Program-made: the position numbers and the translations under genes | Assembly: GCA_944387285.1 (NCBI GenBank) | Contig: CALXEH010000002.1 | Location: 24,034 to 88,033 of the forward strand | Reading direction: 5' to 3' | DNA: 64,000 bases | Source of the DNA: an uncultured Oscillospiraceae bacterium | Lineage (GTDB): Bacteria; Bacillota; Clostridia; Oscillospirales; Oscillospiraceae | Part shown: positions 51,048 through 63,927 of the stretch, one piece after another | Layout: each line of letters starts with the position of its first letter | Position numbering within the stretch: position 1 is the first letter of the stretch | The notes under the pieces: generated by a model | Told to the model about the DNA's origin: nothing | What the model saw: the letters and a program-made list of their open reading frames with translations, nothing else | The model's database searches: none

Positions 51048-52442
51048 ATGGAGCGGCAGAGGATCTCGGGCATATACGCCGACGCAGCCGCGTTTGCAGA
51101 CAGGGAGATAACGGTCTGCGGCTGGGTCAGGACAGTGAGGGACATGAAGAATTTCGGCTTCGTCGAGCTGAACGACGGCAGCAGCCACAAGAGCCTGCAG
51201 GTCGTGCTCGAGAGGGGAAATCTGTCCAATTACGACGAGATCGCGCGGCAGAACGTGGGCGCGGCCCTCATAGTGAAGGGCACGCTGGTGCTCACGCCCG
51301 AGGCCAAGCAGCCCTTTGAGCTCAAGGCGAGGGAGATCATGGTCGAGGGCGCTTCCACGCCGGACTATCCCCTGCAGAAGAAGCGCCACAGCGTGGAGTT
51401 TCTGAGGACGATACAGCACCTGAGGCCGAGGACGAACCTCTTCTCTGCGGCCTTCAGGGTGCGGAGCGTGGCCGCGGCGGCGATACACGAGTTCTTCCAG
51501 GGCAGGGGCTTCGTCTATGTGCACACGCCGATACTGACCGGCTCCGACTGCGAGGGCGCGGGCGAGATGTTCGGCGTCACGACCCTGGACATGAACGAGC
51601 CGCCGAGGACCGAGGACGGCGCCGTGGACTGGAGCCAGGACTTCTTCGGCAAGCACATGAGCCTGACCGTCTCGGGCCAGCTCAACGCCGAGAACTTCGC
51701 CATGGCCTTCGGCGACGTCTACACCTTCGGCCCGACCTTCCGCGCGGAGAAGTCGAACACCCAGCGCCACGCGGCCGAGTTCTGGATGATAGAGCCGGAG
51801 ATGGCCTTCGCCGACCTCTCCGACTACATGGACAACGCCGAGGCGATGATAAAATACGTCATCACGAGGGTCATGGAGCGCTGCCCGCAGGAGATGGAGT
51901 TCTTCAACAGCTTTGTGGACAAGGGCCTGCTCGAGCGCCTGAACCACGTCGCGAGCTCCGACTTCGGCCGCGTGACCTACACCGAGGCCGTTGAGATACT
52001 CAAGAAGAACAACGACAAGTTCGACTACAAGGTCGACTGGGGCAGCGACCTGCAGACCGAGCACGAGCGCTACCTGACCGAGCAGGTCTTCAAGAAGCCC
52101 ATCTTCGTGACGAACTACCCGAAGGAGATAAAGGCCTTCTACATGCGCCTGGACGAGGGCGGCAAGACCGTCGCGGCGGCGGACTGCCTGGTGCCCGGCA
52201 TAGGCGAGATCGTCGGCGGCAGCCAGCGCGAGGAGCGGCTGGACGTGCTCGAGGCGCGCATGGCCGAGCTGGGCCTCGACCCGGCGGATTACTGGTGGTA
52301 CCTCGACCTGCGGCGCTACGGCTCCTGCCGGCACGCGGGCTACGGCCTGGGCTTTGAGCGGCTCATCATGTACCTCACGGGCATCTCGAACATCCGCGAC
52401 GTGCTGCCCCATCCCCGCACCTGGGGCTCGGCGGACTTCTGA
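51048..52442 (+). CDS. asnS: Asparaginyl-tRNA synthetase
   Basis: A 464-residue class IIb synthetase. The N-terminal OB fold ([20 protein letters not shown]) binds the anticodon; motif 2 is [20 protein letters not shown] and motif 3 is [13 protein letters not shown] near the C-terminus. The extended insert [20 protein letters not shown] is typical for AsnRS of this group. Direct AsnRS means Asn-tRNA can be made without GatCAB. It has its own promoter and terminator. Confidence 0.96.
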   Translation: MERQRISGIYADAAAFADREITVCGWVRTVRDMKNFGFVELNDGSSHKSLQVVLERGNLSNYDEIARQNVGAALIVKGTLVLTPEAKQPFELKAREIMVEGASTPDYPLQKKRHSVEFLRTIQHLRPRTNLFSAAFRVRSVAAAAIHEFFQGRGFVYVHTPILTGSDCEGAGEMFGVTTLDMNEPPRTEDGAVDWSQDFFGKHMSLTVSGQLNAENFAMAFGDVYTFGPTFRAEKSNTQRHAAEFWMIEPEMAFADLSDYMDNAEAMIKYVITRVMERCPQEMEFFNSFVDKGLLERLNHVASSDFGRVTYTEAVEILKKNNDKFDYKVDWGSDLQTEHERYLTEQVFKKPIFVTNYPKEIKAFYMRLDEGGKTVAAADCLVPGIGEIVGGSQREERLDVLEARMAELGLDPADYWWYLDLRRYGSCRHAGYGLGFERLIMYLTGISNIRDVLPHPRTWGSADF

Positions 52443-52456
52443 TAAGGCAAAAAAAC

Positions 52457-52488
52457 TTCCCGGCTGCCACAGGCAGCCGGGAATTTTT
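52457..52488 (+). terminator. Terminator of asnS (shared with convergent mutL)
   Basis: TTCCCGGCTGCC (52457-52468), loop ACA, GGCAGCCGGGAA (52472-52483) and TTTTT; an A-run precedes the stem. Confidence 0.9.
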
Positions 52489-52499
52489 GCGCCCTGAAC

Positions 52500-54410
52500 T
52501 CAGAGTATGCGTTTAAACTGCTTGTCGAGCTCCTTTCGGCCCAGGGCCCAGGAGACGGGCCGCCCGTGCGGGCAGTAGCGCACCTCGCCCCGGCAGACCG
52601 CCCGGGCCAGGAGCCGCAGTTCCTCGGGCTCGGAGCTGCGCCCGGCCTTGATGGCGGCCTTGCAGGCCACGGTCTTGAGCACCTCGTCCCGCGCCGCGCT
52701 GCGGTCGGGCCGCTTGGAGGCCGCCAGGGCCTCGGCCGCCTCCTCGATGGCCCCGATGGCCTCGTCCGGCTCCATGCCGCCGGGCACCGCGCGCAGGATG
52801 AAGCTGCGCTCGCCGTAGGGCTCCGCCTCGAAGCCGAGGCCGTTCACAAAGTCCAGCTCGGCCCGCAGCGCGTCCGAGGCCGGGCCCGAGAGCGTGAAGG
52901 GCAGGGGCTCCAGCAGGCCCTGACTCATGTATTCCGCGCCCGACTGCCTCAGGCGGTCGTAGATCATGCGCTCGTGCGCCGCGTGCTTGTCGATGATGAC
53001 GAGCTCGTCCCCGTACTGGACGAGGATGTAGAGCTCCAGCGCCTCGCCGATGAGCCTCAGCTCAGGCTCCGCGCCGGTGAGGCCGGGCCCTGCCTGCGCG
53101 CCGTCCCCGGGCCCCGGCGCGGATACGGCCTCCGGCTCCGCCGGGGATACGGGCACGGTCCCGGGCCGGGCCCCGCCCGAGGGCTCGGAGCCGCCGTAGG
53201 CCGCGAGGGGCGCGTGGAGCATGTCCCCGCCCCGGCCCTTCGGCGGGGAGAAGGAATAGTTCGTGACGAAGCTGCGCTGGCCCTGCCCGGGCGTACCGGG
53301 GCTCTCGGGTCTGACGGCATAGGGGCTGTAGCCCAGGTTCAGCCGCGCGGGCCCGCCGGTCTCGGCCTTCCGCGCGGGCGAGGCCGCAAGCTCTTCCTCC
53401 TCCGGCCCGCCGCCGGGCTGCCTGGGCTGTTCCAGCGCGCCGAGCACGGCGTAGTGCACGGCGTCAAAGACGCGGCGCTCGTCGGAGAACTTGACCTCGG
53501 TTTTCGCCGGGTGGACGTTCACGTCCACCGCCGCGGCGGAGAGTTTCAGGTAAATGACGCAGGCGGGGTAGCGACCGGTCAGCAGCGTGCCCCGGTAGGC
53601 CTGCTCGACCGCGGCCTGGAGCAGCTGGGATTTGATGTAGCGCCCGTTGCAGAAGAAAAACTGCGCGCTGCGGCTGCCCCGGCCCGCCGCGGGCGAACCC
53701 GCGAAGCCCAGGACCTCCACCGGCCCCTCCTCCGAGCGGGCGGGCAGCATGGCCGAGGCGAGCTCACGGCCCAGCAGCGAGTATACGGCGCTCTCTGCCC
53801 GGCCGTCGCCGGGAGTGAAGAATTCCTCCGCGCCGTCCCTGATGCAGCGGATGCTGACCTCGGGCCTGCCCAGCGCGCAGCGCAGCGCGGCCTGGACGCA
53901 GGCCGTGCCCTCCGCCCGGTTGGACTTCAGGAACTTGAGCCGCGCCGGGGTGTTGTAGAAAAGGCCCCTTATCGTGATGCTGGTGCCCTCCGGGCAGCCG
54001 GCCTCGTGCATGTCCGTGATGTCGCCGCCGTCGAGCAGCAGCCTCGTGCCGCTGCCGGCGCCGCGCTCGCGGGTCAGCAGCTCGACATGCGAGACGCTGC
54101 CTATGGCCGCCAGGGCCTCGCCACGGAAACCCAGGGTGCCTATGGCCTCCAGCCCGCGCTCGTCCCGGAGCTTGCTCGTCGCGTGGCGCAGGAAGGCTAT
54201 GCCCGCGTCCTCGGGCGACATGCCGCAGCCGTCGTCCGTGACCCGGATGTATTCCGCGCCGCCGCCGCGTATCTCGACCGTGATGTTCCTCGCGCCGGCA
54301 TCCACGGAGTTTTCCATGAGCTCCTTCACGGCGGAGGCGGGCCGCTCCACGACCTCGCCGGCGGCGATGAGATCCGCCACAAAGGGAGAGAGTATGTTTA
54401 TCTTAGGCAT
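52500..54410 (-). CDS. mutL: DNA mismatch repair protein MutL
   Basis: A 636-residue MutL. The N-terminal GHKL ATPase has KELMENSVDAGA, DDGCGM and GFRGEALAAIGSV; the middle linker (about 330-430) is Pro/Gly-rich and low complexity. The C-terminal domain has DKHAAHERMIYDRL (endonuclease-type motif, usually DQHAxxExxxxE) and CPHGRPVSWALGR, so it should nick DNA like other Firmicute MutL. GAGGTG precedes the start. Divergent from miaB-mutS; the usual mutSL neighbourhood is kept but with opposite orientation. Confidence 0.95.
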   Translation of the reverse strand: MPKINILSPFVADLIAAGEVVERPASAVKELMENSVDAGARNITVEIRGGGAEYIRVTDDGCGMSPEDAGIAFLRHATSKLRDERGLEAIGTLGFRGEALAAIGSVSHVELLTRERGAGSGTRLLLDGGDITDMHEAGCPEGTSITIRGLFYNTPARLKFLKSNRAEGTACVQAALRCALGRPEVSIRCIRDGAEEFFTPGDGRAESAVYSLLGRELASAMLPARSEEGPVEVLGFAGSPAAGRGSRSAQFFFCNGRYIKSQLLQAAVEQAYRGTLLTGRYPACVIYLKLSAAAVDVNVHPAKTEVKFSDERRVFDAVHYAVLGALEQPRQPGGGPEEEELAASPARKAETGGPARLNLGYSPYAVRPESPGTPGQGQRSFVTNYSFSPPKGRGGDMLHAPLAAYGGSEPSGGARPGTVPVSPAEPEAVSAPGPGDGAQAGPGLTGAEPELRLIGEALELYILVQYGDELVIIDKHAAHERMIYDRLRQSGAEYMSQGLLEPLPFTLSGPASDALRAELDFVNGLGFEAEPYGERSFILRAVPGGMEPDEAIGAIEEAAEALAASKRPDRSAARDEVLKTVACKAAIKAGRSSEPEELRLLARAVCRGEVRYCPHGRPVSWALGRKELDKQFKRIL

Positions 54411-54434
54411 GCTGCACCTCTTTTCACTGCGTCT

Positions 54435-54480
54435 ATTATATTGTAAAGCCGTTGAACTTTCCAGAGTTAAATGTTAAAAT
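54435..54480. promoter_or_regulatory. Divergent promoters of mutL (minus) and miaB (plus)
   Basis: Plus: TTGAAC (54452-54457), 17 nt, TAAAAT (54475-54480). Minus: a perfect -10 TATAAT (54435-54440) with a weak -35 TGGAAA 17 nt upstream. The two overlap in this 46-bp stretch. Confidence 0.65.
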
Positions 54481-54513
54481 ATCTTGTTAACTGTTTTGGA
54501 TCTTGGAGGCGGC

Positions 54514-55923
54514 ATGGCTTACAAAAGGCTTGAGATCCCCGCTGCGGAACTTGCAAGGCAGCGGGAGATATGCGGAAAGATAAGGCAGGGCCTGGGCGGC
54601 AGGCGTCCCCTGGCCTTTGTGGATACCTACGGCTGTCAGCAGAACGAGGCCGACAGCGAGGCGCTGCGCGGCTATATCGAGCTCATGGGCTTCGGCTTCA
54701 CGCAGGACGAGAACGAGGCCGAGCTCATCGTCGTGAACACCTGCGCCGTGCGCGGGCACGCCGAGATGCGCGTCTTGGGCAACGTCGGCGCCCTGGTGCA
54801 CGCCAAGGCGAAAAACCCGCGGCTCATGGTCGCGGTCTGCGGCTGCATGGTGCAGCAGCCGCACATGGCGGAGAAGCTCAAAAAGTCCTTCCGGGTGGTG
54901 GACCTCTGCTTCGGCCCGCACGAGCTCTGGCGCTTCCCGGAGCTCTACGAGCGCGCGCTGACGAAAAAGGGCCGCGTGTTCGAGACCTCGCCCTGCGAGG
55001 GCGTGGTCGCCGAGGGCCTGCCCGTGCACAGGCAGGGCAGCGTCAAGGCCTGGCTCTCCATCATGTACGGCTGCAACAACTTCTGCACCTACTGCATCGT
55101 CCCCTACGTCCGCGGCAGGGAGCGCTCGAGAAAGCCCGGGGACGTCGTCGCCGAGGCCCGCGCCCTCGTCGCGGCCGGGTACAAGGACATCACCCTGCTC
55201 GGCCAGAACGTCAACTCCTACGGCAGGGACCTGGGCGCGGACGTGGATTTTGCGGACATAATAAGGCAGATAAACGACATACCCGGCGACTTCCTCATCC
55301 GCTTTATGACGAGCCACCCGAGGGACGCCACGGAAAAGCTCTTCCGCACCATGGCCGAGTGCGAAAAGTGCGCAAAGCACATACACCTGCCCGTGCAGTC
55401 GGGCAGCAGCCGGGTGCTCAAGGCCATGAACCGGCACTATGACAGGGAAAAGTACCTCTCGCTCGTGGACATGGCGCGCTCGTACATGCCGGACATCGTG
55501 CTGACGACGGACATCATCGTGGGTTTCCCGGGCGAGACGGCGGAGGATTTCGAGGAGACGATGAGCCTGGTGGAGCGCGTACGCTACGACGCGATGTTCA
55601 CCTTCATCTACTCTCCGCGCGAGGGCACGCCCGCGGCGGCGATGCCGGACCCGGTCACGAGGGAGGAAAAGCAGGCCTGGTTCGACCGCCTGGTCGAGAC
55701 GGCGAACGCGATCTCGGGCGAGAAGCACCGGGAATACATAGGCAGGCGCCTGCGCGTGCTGGTCGACGGCGAGACGGGCCGGGGCGAATATAACCTCTCC
55801 GCGCGCACGAACGGCGGCAGGCTGGTGCACCTCAAGGGCGCGCCGGAGCTCGTCGGGCGCTTCATAGAGGCGGAGATCACGGACGGGAACACCTGGGCGC
55901 TCTACGGCGTCCCGGCGGACTGA
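54514..55923 (+). CDS. miaB: tRNA-2-methylthio-N6-dimethylallyladenosine synthase MiaB
   Basis: A 469-residue radical-SAM methylthiotransferase that adds the ms2 group at A37 of tRNAs. The UPF0004 domain has the auxiliary-cluster Cys in TYGCQQNEAD, NTCAVR and VCGCMVQ; the radical SAM motif is MYGCNNFCTYCIVP (C-x3-C-x2-C). The C-terminal TRAM domain follows near residue 395. The start at 54514 has TTGGAGG upstream. It is 13 nt upstream of mutS, a common order in clostridia. Confidence 0.95.
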   Translation: MAYKRLEIPAAELARQREICGKIRQGLGGRRPLAFVDTYGCQQNEADSEALRGYIELMGFGFTQDENEAELIVVNTCAVRGHAEMRVLGNVGALVHAKAKNPRLMVAVCGCMVQQPHMAEKLKKSFRVVDLCFGPHELWRFPELYERALTKKGRVFETSPCEGVVAEGLPVHRQGSVKAWLSIMYGCNNFCTYCIVPYVRGRERSRKPGDVVAEARALVAAGYKDITLLGQNVNSYGRDLGADVDFADIIRQINDIPGDFLIRFMTSHPRDATEKLFRTMAECEKCAKHIHLPVQSGSSRVLKAMNRHYDREKYLSLVDMARSYMPDIVLTTDIIVGFPGETAEDFEETMSLVERVRYDAMFTFIYSPREGTPAAAMPDPVTREEKQAWFDRLVETANAISGEKHREYIGRRLRVLVDGETGRGEYNLSARTNGGRLVHLKGAPELVGRFIEAEITDGNTWALYGVPAD

Positions 55924-55936
55924 GGAGGTTTGAGGC

Positions 55937-58542
<2,606 letters not shown>

Positions 58543-58543
<1 letters not shown>

Positions 58544-59280
58544 TGGAGAACCGACCCATTCCGAATACGGACTTTACCAACCTCATGTCGAAGGGCGAGC
58601 TCATCGCCGCCGCCATATACCTGCCCATACATGCCCTGGGCCTGCCCCTGGGCCTCGGCTGGCTGGCGGAGCGCATGCCCGCCCTCGCCGCCCTGGACAG
58701 CACGGGGCTGAACCTCGTTTATTACGGCCTGGGCATGGCCTATGTGCTCATCCTGCTCCGGTGCTTCCTGCGGCGGAGCTTCGACGCCGCGCTCGACGCC
58801 AAGGGCCGCTTCCTGCTGGGCATCATAGGCGGCTACGCCATGGACATCGGCCTGAGCTTCGTGATCTCGGCCCTGCTGCTGGTCTTCGGCCTCGAACTGG
58901 GCATGTCCCCGAACAACCAGGCCGTCATGGCCGAGGTGACGGCCGATCACAGGCGTATGGCCGTCATGGTCGTCGTCATGGCCCCGCTGGTGGAGGAGCC
59001 GCTGTTCCGCGGCCTGCTCTTCGGCTGCATCAGGCCCAGGAGCCGCGCCGCGGCCTACATCGTCTCGGCGCTGCTGTTCTCGCTCTACCACGTCTGGCAG
59101 TACGCCGTGATCTACGCCGACCCCGCCATGCTGCTCTACATCCTGCTCTACCTGCCCGTCTCCATCGGCCTCGCCTGGGCCTACGACCGCAGCGGCAGCA
59201 TCTGGGCGCCCATGGTCATGCACGGCATAGTCAACGCCGTCAGCCTTTCCGTGCTCAACAGCGGGCTGTTCACGCTCTAA
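58543..59280 (+). CDS. CPBP-family intramembrane metalloprotease (Abi/CAAX-like)
   Basis: A 245-residue membrane protein with seven or so hydrophobic helices. The catalytic motifs are EEPLFRGLLFG (E-E-x-x-x-R), SLYHVWQ (F/L-x-H) and the late HGIVNAVS (H-x-x-x-N). CPBP proteases process prenylated or other small membrane proteins, and some confer bacteriocin immunity. The role here is unknown. The start overlaps the mutS stop as TGATG. Confidence 0.88.
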
Positions 59281-59310
59281 AAAATTTTCTGCAAGTTTAC
59301 AAAAAATGCG

Positions 59311-59339
59311 TTGTATCCTTCACGCGGCAGTGATACGAT
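59311..59339 (+). promoter_or_regulatory. Promoter of the fructose-bisphosphatase operon
   Basis: TTGTAT (59311-59316), 17 nt, TACGAT (59334-59339). The A+T-rich run 59281-59310 precedes it. The leader is about 18 nt and contains AAGGAGG. Confidence 0.6.
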
Positions 59340-59362
59340 CATGTGAATAAGGAGGGATCTCA

Positions 59363-61243
59363 ATGGGTTTCTTTTCACGCGAATATCTGGAGCTGCTGGC
59401 CGAAAAATATCCGAATGAGGCGGCGGCCTGCTCCGAGATCATAAATCTGAACGCCATACTGACGCTGCCCAAGGGCACGGAGCACTTCATAAGCGACCTG
59501 CACGGGGAATACGGCGCGGTGCGGCATATACTGAACAACTGCTCGGGCGTCATACTGGAGAAGGTGCGCCGGCTCTTTGAGGAGAGCGAGGGCGAGGCGA
59601 AGTGCCGCGCGCTCTGCTCGGTCATCTACTACCCGAGGGCCGAGCTGGCCTGCCTGCGCGAGCGCGGCGAGCTCGACAACGTCAGGCTGCACGAGCTGCT
59701 CGAGCAGCTGTGCCTGCTGGCAGAGACGCTCTCGGGCAAATACACCCGCGGCTATGTGCGCAAGCAGATGCCGGCGGACTGGCAGTTCGTGCTCGACGAG
59801 CTGCTGCACATCCAGCGCGACGAGGACGCGAACCAGCACCGCTACCACGACGCCATCCTCGACAGCGTCATCGCCACGGGCTCGGCGGACGACGTCATAA
59901 GCGCCCTGGCCGAGCTCATAAAGAACCTCGCCGTGGACAGGCTCCACGTCGTGGGCGACATCTTCGACCGCGGCCCCGAGCCCGCGCGGATCGTGGACAT
60001 GCTCATGAAGCACCCGAACCTCGACATCCAGTGGGGCAATCACGACATCCTCTGGCTGGGCGCGGCGGCGGGCAGCGCGGCCTGCATCTTCACCGTGCTG
60101 AGGATAAGCTACGACTACGGCAACACCATGACGCTGGAGCGGCGCTACGGCGTCTCCCTGCGGCACCTGGTCGAGTTCTGCGAGCGGGTCTACGGCGGCT
60201 CGGACAAGAAGACCGTGCACCAGGCCCTGTCCGTGCTGGGCTTCAAGCTCGAGGGGCGCATCATCATGCGGCATCCGGGCTACGAGATGAACGACCGACT
60301 CATGCTCAACCGCATAAACTACGAGGACTGGACGGTCGAGCTGGACACGGGCGTGTACCCGCTCAACACTCAGCAGTTCCCGACGGTGGACCCGAAGGAC
60401 CCGTACCGGCTCACGGAGGAGGAGCAGGCGCTCGTGGACGAGTACGTCTCGGCCTTCAAGGAGAGCCAGCCCCTGCGCCGGCACCTCGATTTCATCTACA
60501 AGAAGGGCAGCACCTACCTGTGCTGCAACGGCAACCTGCTCTACCACGGCTGCATACCGATGACGCCGGACGGCAGGCTGGCGAGCGTGCGCCACGGCGG
60601 GCGCTGGTACTCGGGCCGGGCGCTCATGGACTACGCGGACGTCATCGTGAAGAGCGCCTGGGCGCGCGGCGACGAGTCGGCGCTCGACATGATGTGGTAT
60701 CTCTGGTGCGGCAACAACAGCCCCTTCTCGGGCAGGGTGTTCCACACCTTCGAGCGCGCGGTCGTGGACGACCAGAGCACCTGGGTCGAGCCCAAGAACC
60801 CCTATTTCGACCACTGGGAGGACGAGAAGGCCGTCAAGATGATCCTCACCGAGTTCGGCATGGACCCCGAGACGGGCCACATCATAAACGGGCACACGCC
60901 GGTCAAGGCCAAGAAGGGCGAGAGCCCGGTGAAGGCCGGCGGCAGGCTGTTCATAATAGACGGCGGCTTCTGCAAGGCCTATCAGAAAACGACGGGCATC
61001 GCGGGCTATACGCTCATCTACAGCTCGCACGGCGTGCGGCTCAAGAGCCACCGGCCCTTCGAGGGCGTGGCGAAGGTGCTCAGCGAGAACGCGGACATGG
61101 AGTCGGATTCCGTGCCGGTGGAGTTTTTCCCGACACGGCGCTACATAGCCGACACGGACGAGGGCCAGCGGCTGAGGCAGAGGATAGACGCGCTGGAGGC
61201 GCTGCTGAACGCCTACCGCGCGGGCGAGATACAGCAGAAGTAA
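59363..61243 (+). CDS. fbp: Fructose-1,6-bisphosphatase, class III
   Basis: A 626-residue enzyme of the Firmicute-specific class III type, which uses a metallophosphatase fold (not the lithium-sensitive class I). HFISDLHGEYGA (D-x-H), VVGDIFDRGPEP (G-D-x-x-D-R-G), WGNHDILWLGAA (G-N-H-D) and the C-terminal GHTPVKAKKGE with the last metal His are all present. It makes fructose-6-phosphate in gluconeogenesis. AAGGAGG precedes the start. It is followed by a TM2-domain gene after 24 nt. Confidence 0.95.
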   Translation: MGFFSREYLELLAEKYPNEAAACSEIINLNAILTLPKGTEHFISDLHGEYGAVRHILNNCSGVILEKVRRLFEESEGEAKCRALCSVIYYPRAELACLRERGELDNVRLHELLEQLCLLAETLSGKYTRGYVRKQMPADWQFVLDELLHIQRDEDANQHRYHDAILDSVIATGSADDVISALAELIKNLAVDRLHVVGDIFDRGPEPARIVDMLMKHPNLDIQWGNHDILWLGAAAGSAACIFTVLRISYDYGNTMTLERRYGVSLRHLVEFCERVYGGSDKKTVHQALSVLGFKLEGRIIMRHPGYEMNDRLMLNRINYEDWTVELDTGVYPLNTQQFPTVDPKDPYRLTEEEQALVDEYVSAFKESQPLRRHLDFIYKKGSTYLCCNGNLLYHGCIPMTPDGRLASVRHGGRWYSGRALMDYADVIVKSAWARGDESALDMMWYLWCGNNSPFSGRVFHTFERAVVDDQSTWVEPKNPYFDHWEDEKAVKMILTEFGMDPETGHIINGHTPVKAKKGESPVKAGGRLFIIDGGFCKAYQKTTGIAGYTLIYSSHGVRLKSHRPFEGVAKVLSENADMESDSVPVEFFPTRRYIADTDEGQRLRQRIDALEALLNAYRAGEIQQK

Positions 61244-61267
61244 GCGCAGACAGAGGGGGACGGAGAC

Positions 61268-61861
61268 ATGAGCGGAGCATATGCGCAGCAGACAGCGGCG
61301 GAGGCCGCCTGCCCGCACTGCGGCGCGGCTGTGGCGCCGGAGGACAACTGCTGCTGGCACTGCGGCGAGCTGCTGCCGAAGGGCAGGAGCTGGTGCCCGG
61401 ACTGCGGCCGGGTCTATGCCAACGGCGAGACGCGCTGTGCAAACTGCGGCGCAGCCACGATCCCCGGCGAGCCGCCTCAGGCCAGGCGGGCCGAGCCGGA
61501 ACCGGAACCTGAACCGGAGCCGGAACGCGGGCGCAGCTATGACGGCGGCGCGAGCTACAACTACGACGAGCGCAGAAGCTATGACAGGGGCTATGGCTAC
61601 GGCTATGACCGGGGCTTCGAGCACGGTTACCGGGCGGCGGACCGTGAGCTGCGGTCGCCGCGCGACTGGCTGCTGACGCTGATATTCTCGGCGGTGCTGG
61701 GCGTTTTGGGCGTGCACAGGTTTTACACGGGCAAGATAGGCACGGGCATACTCTGGCTCTTTACCGGCGGCTGCTTCGGCATAGGCTGGCTGGTGGACCT
61801 CATCGTCATAGCCTGCGGGCGTTTCCACGACAAGGAGGGCCGGCTCGTGGCCCCGCGCTGA
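61268..61861 (+). CDS. Zinc-ribbon and TM2-domain membrane protein
   Basis: A 197-residue protein. The first 65 residues hold three CxxC zinc-ribbon pairs (CPHCG, CWHCG, CPDCG, CANCG), then a Pro/Glu repeat (EPEPEPEPE), a Tyr/Gly/Arg-rich low-complexity linker ([17 protein letters not shown]) and a C-terminal TM2 domain with two membrane helices ([37 protein letters not shown]) around the conserved Asp. TM2 proteins' role is unknown; the zinc ribbons may contact proteins or nucleic acid in the cytoplasm. Confidence 0.85.
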   Translation: MSGAYAQQTAAEAACPHCGAAVAPEDNCCWHCGELLPKGRSWCPDCGRVYANGETRCANCGAATIPGEPPQARRAEPEPEPEPEPERGRSYDGGASYNYDERRSYDRGYGYGYDRGFEHGYRAADRELRSPRDWLLTLIFSAVLGVLGVHRFYTGKIGTGILWLFTGGCFGIGWLVDLIVIACGRFHDKEGRLVAPR

Positions 61862-61862
61862 C

Positions 61863-61891
61863 TTGACAAGGCGCGGCGGATTTTGTAGAAT
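61863..61891 (+). promoter_or_regulatory. Sigma-A promoter of proS
   Basis: Perfect TTGACA (61863-61868), 17 nt, TAGAAT (61886-61891), with a leader of about 34 nt and no T-box. Confidence 0.75.
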
Positions 61892-61931
61892 GTAAGTCTT
61901 CAAAGAATGTGGAGAGGGTGCGAGAAGCGAT

Positions 61932-63371
61932 ATGGCAAAGGATAAGAAAGTAGAACAGATAACCGACATGGAGGTCGATTTCGCGCAGTGGTTCACGGAC
62001 GTCTGCACCAAGGCGGAGCTGGTGGATTACTCGGGCGTGAAGGGGCTTTTCGTGCTGCGGCCCTATGGCTACGCCATTTGGGAGAATATACAGGCCGCGC
62101 TGGACAAGAAGTTCAAGGACACGGGGCACACGAACGTCTCGATGCCCATGCTCATCCCGGAGAGCCTGCTGCAGAAGGAGAAGGACCACGTCGAGGGCTT
62201 TGCGCCTGAGTGCGCCTGGGTCACCGTCGGCGGCAGCGAGGAGCTGCCCGAGCGGCTGTGCATCCGCCCGACGAGCGAGACGCTGTTCTGCGAGCACTGG
62301 AGCCATGTCGTGCACTCCTGGCGCGACCTGCCCTGCCTGTACAACCAGTGGTGCAGCGTGCTGCGCTGGGAAAAGACCACCCGCCCCTTCCTGCGCGGCC
62401 GTGAGTTCCTTTGGCAGGAGGGCCACACCATCCACGCCACCGCCGAAGAGGCCATCGCCGAGACCAAGCAGATGCTTGAGATCTACGCCGACACCTGCGA
62501 GAACCTGCTCGCCATGCCCGTGCTGCGCGGCGTCAAGACCGACAAGGAAAAGTTCGCCGGCGCTGAGGACACCTACACCGTCGAATGCATGATGCACGAC
62601 CGCAAGGCGCTGCAGTCGGGCACGAGCCACTACTTCGGCGACGGTTTTGCCAAGGCCTTCAACATCACCTTCTCGGACAAGGAGAACAAGCTGCGCAGCC
62701 CGCACGAGACGAGCTGGGGCATGTCGACGAGGATAATCGGCGGCATCATCATGACGCACGGCGACAACAACGGCCTGGTGCTCCCGCCGAGGATAGCGCC
62801 CATACAGGTCGTCGTGCTGCCGATAGCGGCGCACAAGCCGGGCGTGACGGAGGCCGCCGAGGCGGTGGTCGAGCGGCTCAAGGCCGCGGGCATCCGCGTG
62901 AAGGGCGATTTCTCTGACAACTCCCCGGGCTGGAAGTTCGCCGAATGGGAGATGAAGGGCGTGCCGCTGAGGCTCGAGCTCGGGCCGAGGGATATCGAGG
63001 CGGGCGTCTGCGTCGCGGCGCGCAGGGACAATGGCGAGAAGGTCACGGTGGCGCTCGACGCGCTGGAGGCCGAGGTGCCGAAGCTGCTCGAGGCGGTGCA
63101 GCAGGGCCTGTTCGACAAGGCGAAGCGCAACCTGGACGAGCACACCTATACCGCGACGACGGTGGACGAGGTGAAGGACGTCATCGAGAACCGCGGCGGC
63201 GGTTTCGTGAAGACGATGTGGTGCGGGGACGAGGCCTGCGAGCTCAAGATGAAGGAGCTGGCGGGCGTGTCGAGCCGCTGCATGCCCTTCGAGCAGGAAC
63301 ACCTGGGCGACGTGTGCCCGGTCTGCGGCCGCGCAGCCAAGAAGATGGTCGTCTGGGGCGTGGCGTACTAA
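61932..63371 (+). CDS. proS: Prolyl-tRNA synthetase, eukaryote/archaeal-type (ProS type 3)
   Basis: A 479-residue class II synthetase lacking the editing insert of bacterial type 1 ProRS. Motif 2 is [20 protein letters not shown] and THAT follows; the segment [20 protein letters not shown] is motif-3 region. The C-terminal zinc-binding domain shows Cys at [10 protein letters not shown] and VCPVCGRA, and the end is WGVAY, where the last Tyr is typical of the archaeal/eukaryotic type. It is the last gene before a repeat-rich tract. Confidence 0.95.
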   Translation: MAKDKKVEQITDMEVDFAQWFTDVCTKAELVDYSGVKGLFVLRPYGYAIWENIQAALDKKFKDTGHTNVSMPMLIPESLLQKEKDHVEGFAPECAWVTVGGSEELPERLCIRPTSETLFCEHWSHVVHSWRDLPCLYNQWCSVLRWEKTTRPFLRGREFLWQEGHTIHATAEEAIAETKQMLEIYADTCENLLAMPVLRGVKTDKEKFAGAEDTYTVECMMHDRKALQSGTSHYFGDGFAKAFNITFSDKENKLRSPHETSWGMSTRIIGGIIMTHGDNNGLVLPPRIAPIQVVVLPIAAHKPGVTEAAEAVVERLKAAGIRVKGDFSDNSPGWKFAEWEMKGVPLRLELGPRDIEAGVCVAARRDNGEKVTVALDALEAEVPKLLEAVQQGLFDKAKRNLDEHTYTATTVDEVKDVIENRGGGFVKTMWCGDEACELKMKELAGVSSRCMPFEQEHLGDVCPVCGRAAKKMVVWGVAY

Positions 63372-63402
63372 GCTTTTTGCCCCTGGTCGATGCAAAATAG
63401 TT

Positions 63403-63443
63403 AACCCCCTCCTGTGTGCTGAAAAAGCGTGCAGGAGGGGGTT
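63403..63443 (+). terminator. Terminator of proS
   Basis: AACCCCCTCCTG (63403-63414) pairs with CAGGAGGGGGTT (63432-63443), loop of 17 nt, then TGGTTTAT. Confidence 0.7.
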
Positions 63444-63456
63444 TGGTTTATATATT

Positions 63457-63510
63457 CCACCCCATTTCTTTGGCCCTTGCCCAAAGAAACGGGGTGGAGC
63501 CCCAAAGAAA
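63457..63510. repeat. Long inverted repeat with a third partial arm
   Basis: CCACCCCATTTCTTTGG (63457-63473), loop CCCTTGC, CCAAAGAAACGGGGTGG (63481-63497): 16 of 17 pairs. CCAAAGAAA occurs again at 63502-63510. Confidence 0.75.
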
Positions 63511-63673
63511 AGCGGCGTTTTATTGGGCTGGGAGGACCCTTCGTACCGTGTGCGTCCCACCCGCCTCTCCCTCCGGCCCTCTACGCCTACATGACGTTTG
63601 GGCGCGGGAAGGTTTGCTGCGTTTGATTTTACGGGGATGGCCGTCTTGGCTGACGATTGAGAATAAGGATGCA

Positions 63674-63700
63674 GCCGCCCCCATGGGGCGGCATTTTATT
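63674..63700 (+). terminator. Terminator-like hairpin in the repeat tract
   Basis: GCCGCCCC (63674-63681), loop CAT, GGGGCGGC (63685-63692), then ATTTTATT. No gene of this strand lies directly upstream except proS 300 nt away. Confidence 0.6.
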
Positions 63701-63792
63701 TCAAATATCGACTGACGTCGTCGATGCGGCAAGGGTCCGCATCTCCTCCGCAGTCTCTTTGTTGGCGTTGGTGGTGTCCGGAACGCTCCTCT

Positions 63793-63822
63793 GTAGGGGC
63801 GGGGTTCCATCCCCGCCCCTAC
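63793..63822 (+). repeat. GTAG palindrome unit 1
   Basis: GTAGGGGCGGGG (63793-63804), TTCCAT, CCCCGCCCCTAC (63811-63822): a perfect 12-bp-arm palindrome. Confidence 0.85.
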
Positions 63823-63854
63823 GGCAACGCTTTGGGTAAAAACAACAACCACCC

Positions 63855-63880
63855 GTAGGGGTCGGCGTCCTCGACGACCC
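63855..63880 (+). repeat. GTAG palindrome unit 2
   Basis: GTAG (63855-63858) followed by GGGTCG...CGACCC (63859-63864 / 63875-63880), with inner CG/CG pairs: a different stem on the same 5' GTAG handle. Confidence 0.8.
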
Positions 63881-63927
63881 TTTGTAACGATATGCACGAC
63901 GTCAAACCCAACGCGAAAACCTAACCC

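Noticed and set aside
59375..62011. An 878-codon frame antisense to fbp and the TM2 gene
   Set aside because: It spans three real genes on the other strand and their promoters, which no real gene would do.
63416..63715. A 99-residue open frame in the tract after proS
   Set aside because: It runs through the proS terminator and the inverted repeat, and has no Shine-Dalgarno or domain.
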